Notes: generated from the letters alone by a model not told the origin. Counted from the stretch's first letter, positions 46,001 to 54,546 are shown. The stretch: 64,000 bases of DNA from F0422 sp003992255 (GCF_003992255.1 NZ_RQVA01000009.1:1-64000), one strand, 5' to 3'. Program-made: numbers and translations.

Positions 46001-46654
46001 ATGTCAGCAGTACTGGGACACATTCATTTCTGGTTATATAAAAAAATTCAGCTTATCGCTGAACGTGAACAAATTATTAAGAAAGAGGCACAAAGTCGCC
46101 TCGACGACTTAGCCGATGAGTTATATGCAACAGCCATCGATTTATACGGAAAACCAATTCCTCCTGATCGTCAGTTGGACCGCATCATCGACCATAACAA
46201 CATCCACGGTTGGTTACAAAACCAATTACAAACCTCTTCCGTTCGCGAAGCTACTTTCATCAAAGATTTAACGGATTGTGGCGGAGACGACGGTATCGAT
46301 GCAGTATTAGAAGCGTTCATCAAACAAGGCGCAATGTGCGGTACTGAAGCAAAAGAAAAACTTACTGCTCAAACAGCACCTGCTATTTACACAGTGATGC
46401 AAGACTACTATGTAAATGGTATGCCTTGCGATCCAAGCGATACTATCATCGAGCAAACTGATACTACTTTTAGTTGGTACGGAAATCACCAAAATCAAAT
46501 TTCCTATTGGAAAACAGCCGGCGTAAATCCAATTATTATGGCCGCTGCCTTCCAAGCATGGTTCAGCGCTTTCGTGAGTCACGTAGCACCGGACTTCGCA
46601 TTCAATGTGAACCTTGATGGTGACATTCCTGTATATACAATTGCAAAAAGCTAA
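46001..46654 (+). CDS. Protein of unknown function coupled to the reductase-like gene
   Basis: A 217-residue soluble protein that I do not recognise. It begins one base after the stop of the siroheme-reductase-like gene, with AAAGGAG inside that gene's end, so the two are almost certainly made together. It is mostly helical, with an acidic, basic-mixed N-terminal coiled segment (residues 15-45) and scattered Cys (DLTDCGGDD, QGAMCGTE, GMPCDPSD). A dedicated chaperone or partner of the reductase is possible but unproven. Confidence 0.7.
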   Translation: MSAVLGHIHFWLYKKIQLIAEREQIIKKEAQSRLDDLADELYATAIDLYGKPIPPDRQLDRIIDHNNIHGWLQNQLQTSSVREATFIKDLTDCGGDDGIDAVLEAFIKQGAMCGTEAKEKLTAQTAPAIYTVMQDYYVNGMPCDPSDTIIEQTDTTFSWYGNHQNQISYWKTAGVNPIIMAAAFQAWFSAFVSHVAPDFAFNVNLDGDIPVYTIAKS

Positions 46655-46705
46655 GTAGCTAAACCCTTTTTATATTATTAAAACAGCATGACCGCTGTTG
46701 GTATT

Positions 46706-46727
46706 GACTTTCACCGCTGTGAAAGTC
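46706..46727. repeat. Inverted pair of the GTGAAAGTC 9-mer
   Basis: GACTTTCAC and GTGAAAGTC face each other across CGCT, making a 9-bp hairpin just before the cupin ribosome-binding site. No T tract follows on either strand, so it is not a normal terminator. Paired uptake sequences as stem-loops are known in Neisseria and Pasteurellaceae. Confidence 0.6.
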
Positions 46728-46748
46728 CCCAGAATAGGAGGTTCTACT

Positions 46749-47030
46749 ATGGCAGGAACTGTAAAACAAGAACTAGGTTTAATTTTTGATGGCCCTAATT
46801 ACAAAATCGTAAAAAAAGGCGGTGTCGCTGGTGACAAAGTGGAAAAACACAATCACCCAGAGGCTAACGTAATCTTCACTGTGGTAAAAGGTAAAGTAAA
46901 CGTATTCCTTAACGACACAGAATCCCATATCTTAACACCAGGCGAAGTATTGCACTTCGACGGCAACAACTATATCCAAGCTACATTGGTGGAAGATAGC
47001 GAGTTCATTGTAAACCTAATCCATAAATAA
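46749..47030 (+). CDS. Small cupin-domain protein
   Basis: A 93-residue single cupin with motif 1 KHNHPEANVIFTVVKGKV (metal-binding His residues) and motif 2 LTPGEVLHFDGNNY, in which the final His is retained. Such small cupins bind a metal and act as enzymes or sensors. The ATG at 46749 follows AGGAGG; the longer frame runs back through the hairpin. It is downstream of the reductase-like pair and ends at a strong terminator. Function unknown. Confidence 0.82.
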   Translation: MAGTVKQELGLIFDGPNYKIVKKGGVAGDKVEKHNHPEANVIFTVVKGKVNVFLNDTESHILTPGEVLHFDGNNYIQATLVEDSEFIVNLIHK

Positions 47031-47037
47031 GCCAATA

Positions 47038-47091
47038 CAAAAAGGTGTGAATCCATGCTAACTATTAGCATTGGGCTCACACCTTTTTTTA
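47038..47091 (+). terminator. Terminator after the cupin gene
   Basis: AAAAAGGTGTGA / TCACACCTTTTT with extra inner pairing, followed by TTTTTTT on the plus strand. The A-rich left side means it may also work for transcripts coming the other way. Confidence 0.85.
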
Positions 47092-47097
47092 GCTCAC

Positions 47098-47445
47098 CTA
47101 CCAAATTAAATCAACAATTTTTTCTATTGATGCATTAGGTGCAATAGGTTGTAACTCTTTATATGGATCTAATTTTCAACTCCAACCACGTCCTCGTAGT
47201 TCAGTAATAGTATAGGACTTTCCATAACGACTAACTAAAATATGCCCCCATACTTCACTGCCTTGGTTATCGACGATCTTTACCCATACATAGGCATTCT
47301 TATCATTCTTCTGAACTGTGTCTTGATCAATATAATATGATGTCCCATCTATAGTTCCCATATAATACAAGTGATTTGTTGCCAAAGACATCGTACTCCC
47401 TAATGAAATCAGTAAAACAGCCAATAGTAATGTTCGTTTTAACAT
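47098..47445 (-). pseudogene. Small secreted adhesin-E-like protein, stop codon near the C-terminus
   Basis: The open frame encodes 89 residues: a signal peptide (LLLAVLLISLGSTMSLA) then YYMGTIDGTSYYIDQDTV and AYVWVKIVDNQG, reminiscent of surface-adhesin protein E domains. It stops at TGA (47176-47178) after GRGWS, yet the same frame continues for 25 codons to TAG at 47098, reading KLDPYKELQPIAPNAS and ending IVDLIW. That tail looks like the usual W-x-I-P-G/N-S end of the family, so the TGA probably interrupts a longer gene, likely at a former Trp codon. The short form could still be made. Confidence 0.6.
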
Positions 47446-47511
47446 GTCTTTTCCTCCCTTACTACCACACTCGTATCTTATATCTATACCATAAGAATAT
47501 CATACTATGAA

Positions 47512-47548
47512 TAAAAAAATAACCCCCAGGTCACACGACCTAGGGGTT
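47512..47548 (-). terminator. Terminator after the OmpH-like gene
   Basis: A 12-bp stem (AACCCC(C/T)AGGTC type, four-base loop) followed by ATTTTTTTATT on the minus strand, 10 bases after the stop codon. Confidence 0.88.
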
Positions 47549-47557
47549 TATTATATC

Positions 47558-48013
47558 TTATTTATTGATACGAGCTACTACATCTTGAGTTAAGTCGATA
47601 ACTTGGTTACCTTCTTTTACTGCGCCAACAGAAGATGGATTCATAGCTATTACATCAATATTTTTTTCATTTGCAACAGCTTTGATAGCCTCGCCTACTT
47701 TTGTATCCAATGGAGCTAATACTTTTGCTTCTTCTTGATTGTATTTTTCTTGGATACTACGAACGTTTTTATCGAAGTATGCTTGTTTTTCTGCATCAGT
47801 TTTGAAGTTGTTCAATTTATTGAACTCAGTTTGTAATTTTGGACCATATTCACCACGCAACTTTTCAATTTGCATTTGGATCGCACCAAAACCGTTATAA
47901 CCAGTATAAATAGCTTCTTCGTTAATAACACCTACATTCGCTGCATTAGATACTGTGAAAGCACCGATAACAGCCAATGCACCTAATGTTGCAATTTTTT
48001 TAGTTAAATTCAT
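47558..48013 (-). CDS. OmpH/Skp-family periplasmic chaperone
   Basis: A 151-residue exported protein with a signal peptide cut near SNAA (residue 24), then NVGVINEEAIYTGYNGF, a long charged coiled-coil (about 40-105) and the C-terminal INxxSVGAVKEGNQVIDLT strand typical of OmpH/Skp. Skp holds unfolded outer-membrane proteins in the periplasm. Its presence is good evidence for a diderm cell. It is monocistronic, with its own promoter and terminator. Confidence 0.85.
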   Translation of the reverse strand: MNLTKKIATLGALAVIGAFTVSNAANVGVINEEAIYTGYNGFGAIQMQIEKLRGEYGPKLQTEFNKLNNFKTDAEKQAYFDKNVRSIQEKYNQEEAKVLAPLDTKVGEAIKAVANEKNIDVIAMNPSSVGAVKEGNQVIDLTQDVVARINK

Positions 48014-48054
48014 GTATAAGCCTCCCTATGAGAAATATTTTCATCTATTTATCT

Positions 48055-48083
48055 AGTATAGCAAAGTTGTTGTTATTTAGCAA
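48055..48083 (-). promoter_or_regulatory. Promoter of the OmpH-like gene
   Basis: On the minus strand TTGCTA (48078-48083), a 17-base spacer and TATACT (48055-48060), about 45 bases before the ATG with its GGGAGG ribosome-binding site. Confidence 0.65.
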
Positions 48084-48166
48084 CTTACCTTACCCCTTTA
48101 CTATACGTCATGTATATGAATATTACATGAAATCAATAGCTACAAATCTATGCGAATAGTTTGCAA

Positions 48167-48517
48167 TTATTTCTCTTCACTTACATATACATATTCTTCT
48201 TTTCGTAATTTGCTGATAATTTCTGGAACCATACCAATTAAACGATCAAAGCCAGTATATTTAGCAGATCCTTTAATATTGAATAACTCGATACGCTCCC
48301 CTTTAATAACAAGTACTGCTGTTGGCTCAACTTTTGCTCCGCCACCACCTGCTTTTTGGCATCCGCCTAAACCAAGAGATACATCTACAAAAGGAACAAT
48401 CGTAGTATCGCCCAAACGTACAGGCTCACCTACTACAGTTTCTACACGGATCATTTCTTTGAATTGTTCAAATAAGGGTTCTAAATTTTCCTTTAAGTTT
48501 GTAAGTTTTATATCCAT
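48167..48517 (-). CDS. ytfJ: YtfJ/GerW-family protein
   Basis: A 116-residue protein with the family hallmarks TVVGEPVRLGDTTIVPFVDVSLGLGGG-like and a Gly-rich loop (KAGGGGAKVEPTAVLVIKG). B. subtilis YtfJ (GerW) acts in spore germination, but homologues occur widely in non-spore-formers, with unknown roles. Of two adjacent ATGs I chose the second (48517), five bases from GGAGG. It follows the YtfI-like gene as in Bacillus. Confidence 0.88.
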   Translation of the reverse strand: MDIKLTNLKENLEPLFEQFKEMIRVETVVGEPVRLGDTTIVPFVDVSLGLGGCQKAGGGGAKVEPTAVLVIKGERIELFNIKGSAKYTGFDRLIGMVPEIISKLRKEEYVYVSEEK

Positions 48518-48552
48518 CATAACCTCCTATGATTCTTAGACTTCTGAAAGTT

Positions 48553-49407
48553 TTAATTTACTGCACTTTGCTTACGACGACGATACTGTAAAAATGCTTT
48601 TACGCTATCTGTTAGACATTCTCGAACTGCTTTTTTTAGAAGGAATTGAGTTCCGTAAAAAGCAAACACTCCTAATTGCATATGTCCCTTTACTTCTAAA
48701 CTACCTGTATAGGCAAAATCCGTATAGGAGAAATTTACTTCTTCCATTTGTTTCGGACAAAGACTATAGGCAGTCGCTGTAATCAGTCCCATTTCGTATG
48801 GTTTTGGAATCCCAAAATCCCCCTCTAAACGAAACACTCTAGGACTTGCATGACCAGCACATTGTTTACTTACGATAAACAAGGCTTCATACAGCTTAGG
48901 ATTAGATACATGTTTCCACCACCAAAATGTGGGAAGATCTTTTGTATCTTTCGTTTCTTTTTGTTCGTCTGTTGATGAGGTAGTTCCTACTTCTTCAATG
49001 ACATTTCCATCCGCATCAAATCGTACAGATGCCACTGGCTCTGGTCCATCATAACCAGACAATGGATACGGATCCATCTCTTCTTGCACAGAGTCTGCGT
49101 CCATCTCCTCATCCTCCATTTGCGAGGATAGTGGATCTAGCTCTTCTTTAACGCGACGATTTAACCAATCTTCATAATCGCGAGCAGAACCCACTTTCAT
49201 AGACCCTAATACATACACCTCTTTGAACAGCGAATGACCTTGTTTATAGGCAAAATGCATTTTTAAAATGCGATACATCCACTGCAATCGGAAGTCAAAC
49301 TCATAGGGTTTACGAGAACTTACTTTCAGACTGTACGTGATTGGAATACATAGAATTGCTATGATGAAAGCTACTACCACAAGTAATAGAATCATCCATA
49401 GTGACAC
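48553..49407 (-). CDS. DUF2953 membrane-anchored protein (YtfI-like)
   Basis: A 284-residue protein with one N-terminal membrane helix (MILLLVVVAFIIAILCIPI), an acidic low-complexity middle (about 95-155) and a C-terminal DUF2953-type region (GTGDPALTG-like DFGIPKPYEMGLITATAYSL ... SYTDFAYTGSLEVKGHMQLG). It pairs with ytfJ 33 bases downstream, the conserved ytfI-ytfJ arrangement. Function unknown. Confidence 0.85.
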   Translation of the reverse strand: MSLWMILLLVVVAFIIAILCIPITYSLKVSSRKPYEFDFRLQWMYRILKMHFAYKQGHSLFKEVYVLGSMKVGSARDYEDWLNRRVKEELDPLSSQMEDEEMDADSVQEEMDPYPLSGYDGPEPVASVRFDADGNVIEEVGTTSSTDEQKETKDTKDLPTFWWWKHVSNPKLYEALFIVSKQCAGHASPRVFRLEGDFGIPKPYEMGLITATAYSLCPKQMEEVNFSYTDFAYTGSLEVKGHMQLGVFAFYGTQFLLKKAVRECLTDSVKAFLQYRRRKQSAVN

Positions 49408-49471
49408 GATACCACCTGCCTTTCAGCAATTTACAAGACGTATATTACTTAAATTATAACATTCTTTACCC

Positions 49472-50050
49472 TTAATGCTCAATACCAAGACGAGCTTCTA
49501 CACCTTGATCATAATAATGACGGTATGCTTCCATAACAGTCACTAAATCTGCCTCGTCTAATAACCACTGTGGAGCTCCTCGCCCTGTAAAGACAACTTC
49601 CACATCAGGGTTGCGTGCAGCCAGGATCGCACGGCCTTCTTCTTCTTCCACGAGTCCAAAGAAAAGAGCCATATTGTATTCATCTAAGATAACGATATCA
49701 AAATCGCCTGTGGACACAGCTTGCAAGGCTCGCTCTTGCCCTATATGAATTAAATCTTTGTATTCTTGTGGTGGTTGCCCTTTGGGAAAGACCACTACAT
49801 CATCACCCCAACGACGCAATTCTTCATCACGTTTCATACCTTCTGGAACGATAAAAAACGGTTTCCCTACCGTTTCTACAGTAATTGGCTCTAATTGGTC
49901 TAACACAACATGTTCTGAGTAGACTTTGGATTTCATAAATTGTAGTAATAATACTTTCTTACCAACACCTGCCGCTCGTACTGCGAGCCCGATAGCCGCC
50001 GTTGTTTTTCCCTTACCATCACCTGTATAAACTTGTACGTAGGCTTTCAT
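49472..50050 (-). CDS. cobO: Cob(I)alamin adenosyltransferase, CobO/BtuR type
   Basis: A 192-residue P-loop enzyme that attaches the adenosyl group to corrinoids. The P-loop is VYTGDGKGKTTAAIGLAVRA, and VILDEYNMALFFGLV and EVVFTGRGAPQWLLDEADLVT are family-specific. It supplies adenosylcobalamin, for example to methylmalonyl-CoA enzymes expected in lactate-fermenting Veillonella. It lies upstream of the DUF2953 gene and just after the M23 peptidase gene. Confidence 0.95.
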   Translation of the reverse strand: MKAYVQVYTGDGKGKTTAAIGLAVRAAGVGKKVLLLQFMKSKVYSEHVVLDQLEPITVETVGKPFFIVPEGMKRDEELRRWGDDVVVFPKGQPPQEYKDLIHIGQERALQAVSTGDFDIVILDEYNMALFFGLVEEEEGRAILAARNPDVEVVFTGRGAPQWLLDEADLVTVMEAYRHYYDQGVEARLGIEH

Positions 50051-50059
50051 AGTTGCCTC

Positions 50060-51010
50060 CTATTGAATCGGCAAAAATAATAATGGATCGGTAGCCACAC
50101 CATTCACGCGCACTTCATAATGCACATGACTACCCGTACTTTTACCAGTACTACCCATCAGTGCAATAGACTGCCCTTTTTTTACAGTCATCCCTTGTTG
50201 CACCAAAATAGCAGAATTGTGACCATATCGTGTGACAAATCCATTGCCATGGTCAATTTCTACTAAGTTACCATATCCGCCACCATCACCAGCATAGACT
50301 ACGGTGCCTGCCGCTGTAGCCACAATATTCGTTCCTGTATCATTGGCGATATCTAATCCTTCATGGAATCCACCGCCACCGTATACGGGATCTTGTCGCC
50401 CACCAAAACCAGAGGTAATCACACCTTTTGCTGGCCAAATGGATGGCATATGACTATTTGCACTCGTATCATCCCCTTCGGACAATAACATAGATTGCAA
50501 TTCACGAATATCTTTACCCACTCCATCACGAAGCACATGATATAGGGTATACATCGATGTCATGCGTCGTTGTGCCTGTCTGTCTAAACTTGATATGTGT
50601 GCAGATAATTGTGTAATTGTGAAAGTTTTATTGGGGCTTTTGGGAGAAGGGTCCTCTTTCTCTTCATTTGTCTTAGGAGTAGCGGTTGTATTCTGTACCG
50701 TTCCCGACTCTGTCCCCTTAATCATATTTCTAATATTTTGATCTAACTCATCTAAGGTCTTCATTTTTTTATCTAATACTTCAACCTTTTGATCGAGTAA
50801 TTTAAGCTGCTCTTTCTGTAGTTGGTTTTCTTGGCGTAGTTGTAAGACTTCTACTTGTCGAGCTATCCCCCACACGCCAAATCCAAGAAGTGCTACTAGC
50901 AGAACAGTAAGAATGACCGCTACTATTCGCAACTGTTTCTTGGTAAACCGCAACGTCCAATCCTCACCTTTTTGTTCTAGGCGTGACTGTAACCACTTAG
51001 GTGCTTGCAT
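50060..51010 (-). CDS. Membrane-anchored M23 (LytM-type) peptidase
   Basis: A 316-residue protein: cytoplasmic Arg/Lys-rich N-terminus, one membrane helix (about 29-50), a coiled-coil (about 55-100) and a C-terminal M23 domain with GFGGRQDPVYGGGGFHEGLDIAND (first His and Asp ligands) and GSHVHYEVRVNG (HxH). The metal ligands are complete, so it should be an active peptidoglycan endopeptidase or an amidase activator. DUF4446 lies 13 bases upstream. Confidence 0.9.
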   Translation of the reverse strand: MQAPKWLQSRLEQKGEDWTLRFTKKQLRIVAVILTVLLVALLGFGVWGIARQVEVLQLRQENQLQKEQLKLLDQKVEVLDKKMKTLDELDQNIRNMIKGTESGTVQNTTATPKTNEEKEDPSPKSPNKTFTITQLSAHISSLDRQAQRRMTSMYTLYHVLRDGVGKDIRELQSMLLSEGDDTSANSHMPSIWPAKGVITSGFGGRQDPVYGGGGFHEGLDIANDTGTNIVATAAGTVVYAGDGGGYGNLVEIDHGNGFVTRYGHNSAILVQQGMTVKKGQSIALMGSTGKSTGSHVHYEVRVNGVATDPLLFLPIQ

Positions 51011-51022
51011 TGCTATTCCTTT

Positions 51023-51544
51023 CTAGGCAGAAACGGATGAGCTGGCCAATACATCGCCATTACTACGCTGTCCCATCGCTGCTTGTAAGCTAGCTAATTC
51101 CTCTTGTGAAAGACTAGCTAGGCTTTTACCATTCACAATCGGTTTTGTAAAAATACGAGATTCATTTCTACCATATACACTAGAGATAACAATCCCATTT
51201 AAGTTACCATCTAATAAAGTAAGTGAAAATGACAATTCATTGCCAATATTTTCAAAGGCATTATATTTTACAAAACCTATATGTTGAAATGTTTCTGATT
51301 GTGTGGATTTAATAATCTTTTGCTCTGATAAGATGGTTTCCCATGTGCTTGCCATGTCTCGAAGTTCCTTCACTTCGATAGCAAGACGACGTTCAATACT
51401 TTGTCCATCTCCACCGTTCATAAAATATCGGTATCGCTTTGTCAGTCGATTCACCCGAATCTGTAAACTGAACGCATGTAATACAAGGAGTACAATAATA
51501 CCCCCTAATATCCATGGCAACCACGGTAATAGTTGTTCTAACAC
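51023..51544 (-). CDS. DUF4446 protein
   Basis: A 173-residue protein with an N-terminal membrane helix (LPWILGGIIVLLVLHAFSL), a short coiled segment with RYRYFMNGGDGQSIERRL, and the conserved core HIGFVKYNAFENIGNELSFSLTLLDGNLNGIVISS. These match DUF4446, commonly encoded beside parAB in Firmicutes. Function unknown. It lies between hydF and the M23 gene. Confidence 0.88.
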   Translation of the reverse strand: MLEQLLPWLPWILGGIIVLLVLHAFSLQIRVNRLTKRYRYFMNGGDGQSIERRLAIEVKELRDMASTWETILSEQKIIKSTQSETFQHIGFVKYNAFENIGNELSFSLTLLDGNLNGIVISSVYGRNESRIFTKPIVNGKSLASLSQEELASLQAAMGQRSNGDVLASSSVSA

Positions 51545-51555
51545 AATAATCCTCT

Positions 51556-52773
51556 CTATTCTAATTCATGTATAAAAGGTGCAATAGCACGTTGCAATAT
51601 GCCATGCAAGGATGCAATCAACACACCATAGTTCACAATAGGAACTCCTTGCACAGATGCTACGTCGATACGGCGTAATACTTCGCGGCGAGTCAACATG
51701 CATCCACCACAGTGAATAATGACATCATAACTAGATACATCGTGAGGAAATTGCCCTCCACTAGTCCACTCTAATACTAAGTCAGTGTATCCTTTGGCTT
51801 GTAACCAACGAGGGATTTTAACAGTCCCTATATCCTCGCATTGTTGACGATGCGTACATCCTTCACTGATCAATACCTTAGATCCTGACTGTAACTGACT
51901 AATTGCTTGTACACCAGCTACTAAGTCTTTTAGTTTTCCTTTAAATCGAGCCATTAAAATGGAAAAACTTGTCAAAGGTATTTCTTCTGGAACAATTTGA
52001 CTGACAGCCTCAAACGCTTGTGAATCTGTAATCACTAATTTAGGAGCTCTGTGCAAGTGTTGCAATGTATCCTGTAATTCTTCTACTTGGCACACCATTG
52101 CCATGCCGTGATGGTCTAAAATTTCTCGAATCATTTGTACTTGTGGCAAAATGATACGACCTTTTGGTGCCGATTCATCGATGGGACATACAAGAACGAT
52201 AACATCTTTTTCCTCTATATATCCACCTAATAAGGACTGTACTTCTTCATCAACAGGTTTTAATCGGCTTAAAGAATCTAATAACTCAATGCGATGAGCT
52301 CCATCACTCACATCAGCGATTGCTATATGTGTACTATAGGCTTTCAATTCCGGATGTGCTTTGATAAAATCTGCACCTGTATAACCCTCCACCTCGTTAT
52401 AGACCACTAAGGTAGGAATCTTTTGTTCTTCCAAGAGTTGCAACCATTCGATATCTTCAGGAATCGGTGCTACATCAGTACGCATCATATACACGGCCAT
52501 ATTCATTTGTGGCACTACTGTTTTTGTTCGCTCCACCCGTAACACACCTAATTCCGATGTATCATCAATACCTGCTGTATCTACAATCATAACAGGGCCT
52601 AATGGAAGTAATTCCATGGTTTTTGATACAGGGTCTGTTGTAGTTCCCGCGATAGGTGATACTAAGGAAATTTGCTGCTCTGTTAAGGTATTAATCAATG
52701 TGGATTTTCCTGCATTACATCGCCCAAAAAATCCAATATGCACTCGATTCGCCTTTGCTGTTCCTTCTAACAT
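51556..52773 (-). CDS. hydF: [FeFe]-hydrogenase maturation GTPase HydF
   Basis: A 405-residue protein with an N-terminal GTPase (FGRCNAGKSTLINTL P-loop, DTAGIDD switch) and a C-terminal Fe-S scaffold with EGCTHRQQCEDIG and IIHCGGCMLTRRE, matching the HydF CxH...HCxxC ligand pattern. HydF assembles the 2Fe subcluster and passes it to HydA. HydE and HydG are not in this window, so the partners must be elsewhere. It starts 7 bases after parB. Confidence 0.92.
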   Translation of the reverse strand: MLEGTAKANRVHIGFFGRCNAGKSTLINTLTEQQISLVSPIAGTTTDPVSKTMELLPLGPVMIVDTAGIDDTSELGVLRVERTKTVVPQMNMAVYMMRTDVAPIPEDIEWLQLLEEQKIPTLVVYNEVEGYTGADFIKAHPELKAYSTHIAIADVSDGAHRIELLDSLSRLKPVDEEVQSLLGGYIEEKDVIVLVCPIDESAPKGRIILPQVQMIREILDHHGMAMVCQVEELQDTLQHLHRAPKLVITDSQAFEAVSQIVPEEIPLTSFSILMARFKGKLKDLVAGVQAISQLQSGSKVLISEGCTHRQQCEDIGTVKIPRWLQAKGYTDLVLEWTSGGQFPHDVSSYDVIIHCGGCMLTRREVLRRIDVASVQGVPIVNYGVLIASLHGILQRAIAPFIHELE

Positions 52774-52780
52774 AGCTGCT

Positions 52781-53650
52781 TTATTCTCCTTCTATATAGC
52801 TAATCAATCGCATTAGTTCTTCTTCATTTTTGAAAGTCACCTCAATGGTTCCTTGTATTTTTTTTGTGTTTTTTAAACGAATATCAACAGGGGCTCCCAG
52901 GCTATGTTTTAATCGTTGCATCAGCTTTCTTAGTTCTGCTGTCGCTTTAGGTTGTGTGGACGCAAGTTTTTTCTTACCTGCCTGTAATGTTTTTACAAGT
53001 TGTTCAATTTGACGTGCATTCAACTCTTTTTCTTTAATAATTGCTAAAGCTCCTCGTTGTAATTCTTCGCTTTTTAATGCCAATAAAGGCCGTGCTTGAC
53101 CTACCGTTAGCTCCCCTTCGATCAAATCTTCTTGAATACATTCCGGCAATTGTGTAAGTCTTACCATATTCGCAATATAGGAACGACTACGGCCTACAAT
53201 AGCAGCAATTTCTTCCTGTGTTTTTTTGAATGTATCCATTAAATATTGGTATCCAAAAGCTTCTTCCATCGGATCTAAATTCTGCCGTTGCAAATTTTCT
53301 ACAAGAGCGATTTCACTCACTTCTTCTGTTGTATAGTCTCGAACTACTACAGGAATTTTGGAAAGTCCCGCTAATTGACAGGCTCTCCATCGTCTTTCAC
53401 CAGCTACGATTTCATAATGATCTTCTACCTTGCGCACTGCAATGGGAGCAATCAATCCATGTTTTGTAATAGATTCAACAAGAGTTGTCATATCATCTTC
53501 TGTAAATCGTTTACGAGGCTGGTTTGGATTCGGCTGAATTTTTGTGATATCTACTTCGTATCCACCTTTATGACCGTCCTTAAATGTACCCGTTAATCCA
53601 AAAGACCCTAATCCCTTGCCTAGACCACCTTTCGTCTTTTTAAGAACCAC
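52781..53650 (-). CDS. parB: Chromosome-partitioning protein ParB
   Basis: A 289-residue CTP-dependent DNA clamp. It has the N-terminal CTP-binding region (IQPNPNQPRKRFTEDDMTTLVESI ... IVAGERRWRACQLAG), the helix-turn-helix (TQEEIAAIVGRSRSYIANMVRL) that reads parS, and a C-terminal dimerisation domain. A basic N-terminal tail with GGLGKGLGSF is where ParA is stimulated. Its start overlaps the end of parA by 11 bases. Three parS sites lie within 3 kb. Confidence 0.97.
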   Translation of the reverse strand: MVLKKTKGGLGKGLGSFGLTGTFKDGHKGGYEVDITKIQPNPNQPRKRFTEDDMTTLVESITKHGLIAPIAVRKVEDHYEIVAGERRWRACQLAGLSKIPVVVRDYTTEEVSEIALVENLQRQNLDPMEEAFGYQYLMDTFKKTQEEIAAIVGRSRSYIANMVRLTQLPECIQEDLIEGELTVGQARPLLALKSEELQRGALAIIKEKELNARQIEQLVKTLQAGKKKLASTQPKATAELRKLMQRLKHSLGAPVDIRLKNTKKIQGTIEVTFKNEEELMRLISYIEGE

Positions 53651-54404
53651 GTTGTATTACCTCCCGAGCTAATGCACAATATACTTCCGCACCTTTCGAT
53701 CGTTTATCGTAAATCACAACTGGCAATCCATGACTTGGTGCTTCTCCCAATTTAACATTACGAGGAATCGTCGTTGTATATACAGCATCACCAAAGTAAT
53801 TTGTTACTTCTTCTGCCACTTGTACTGCTAATTTAGTGCGTCCATTGTACATAGTAAGAACTACACCTTCTAGTTCTAAGTCTTCATTTAATTCTTCTTG
53901 TACAAGTTCAATCGTTTTAATAAGCTGGCTTACACCTTCTAATGCATAAAACTCAGTCTGAATAGGGATTAATACGCTGTTTGCTGCCGTTAATGCATTG
54001 ATTGTCAACATCCCTAAGGATGGCGGACAATCAATGATAATATAGTCATAATTCGCTACAACCGGTGCGATAGCATGCTTTAAAATATATCCTTTGTCAT
54101 CCATGTTGACCAAATCAACTTCTGCACCAGCTAGATCAATCGTTGTCGGTGCAATATGCAAAGTATCTATTACTGTTTCTTCAATAATATCTGTAATCGC
54201 TACATCATCAACAAGCATTTCATACACGCCTTGAGTTATATCATCTTTATTAATACCCAGGCCACTTGTTGCATTTCCTTGAGGATCCAAATCCAATAAG
54301 AGTACTCGTTTTCCTTCTACTGCCAGAGAAGCACTCAAATTTACTGCAGTTGTCGTCTTACCAACACCACCTTTTTGGTTGGCTATGGCGATAATCTTAG
54401 CCAT
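53640..54404 (-). CDS. parA: Chromosome-partitioning ATPase ParA (Soj)
   Basis: A 254-residue deviant Walker ATPase: AIANQKGGVGKTTTAVNLSASL (signature Lys plus P-loop), DLDPQGNATSG and IIDCPPSLGMLTINAL. It binds DNA as an ATP dimer and drives segregation of ParB-parS complexes. The ATG at 54404 (MAKIIAIANQ) follows AGAGGTG; the longer frame adds 50 non-conserved residues. An extended -10 promoter lies just upstream. Confidence 0.97.
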   Translation of the reverse strand: MAKIIAIANQKGGVGKTTTAVNLSASLAVEGKRVLLLDLDPQGNATSGLGINKDDITQGVYEMLVDDVAITDIIEETVIDTLHIAPTTIDLAGAEVDLVNMDDKGYILKHAIAPVVANYDYIIIDCPPSLGMLTINALTAANSVLIPIQTEFYALEGVSQLIKTIELVQEELNEDLELEGVVLTMYNGRTKLAVQVAEEVTNYFGDAVYTTTIPRNVKLGEAPSHGLPVVIYDKRSKGAEVYCALAREVIQRGS

Positions 54405-54434
54405 TATGTCACCTCTTTCTACTAGTCTTATCAC

Positions 54435-54443
54435 ATTATAACA
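54435..54443 (-). promoter_or_regulatory. Extended -10 promoter for parA-parB
   Basis: TGTTATAAT on the minus strand: TATAAT with the TGn extension, about 30 bases before parA. No good -35 is present, as is common for extended -10 promoters. It lies about 110 bases from parS site 1. Confidence 0.55.
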
Positions 54444-54546
54444 TAGATTTCTATATTTTTTATGAAAGGAACATGGGATTTCAGCTATTTTCTTCTTTTT
54501 TCTATACTTTTTTACATCGTTTTGTTTATTTATCGTTTCATAGCTT

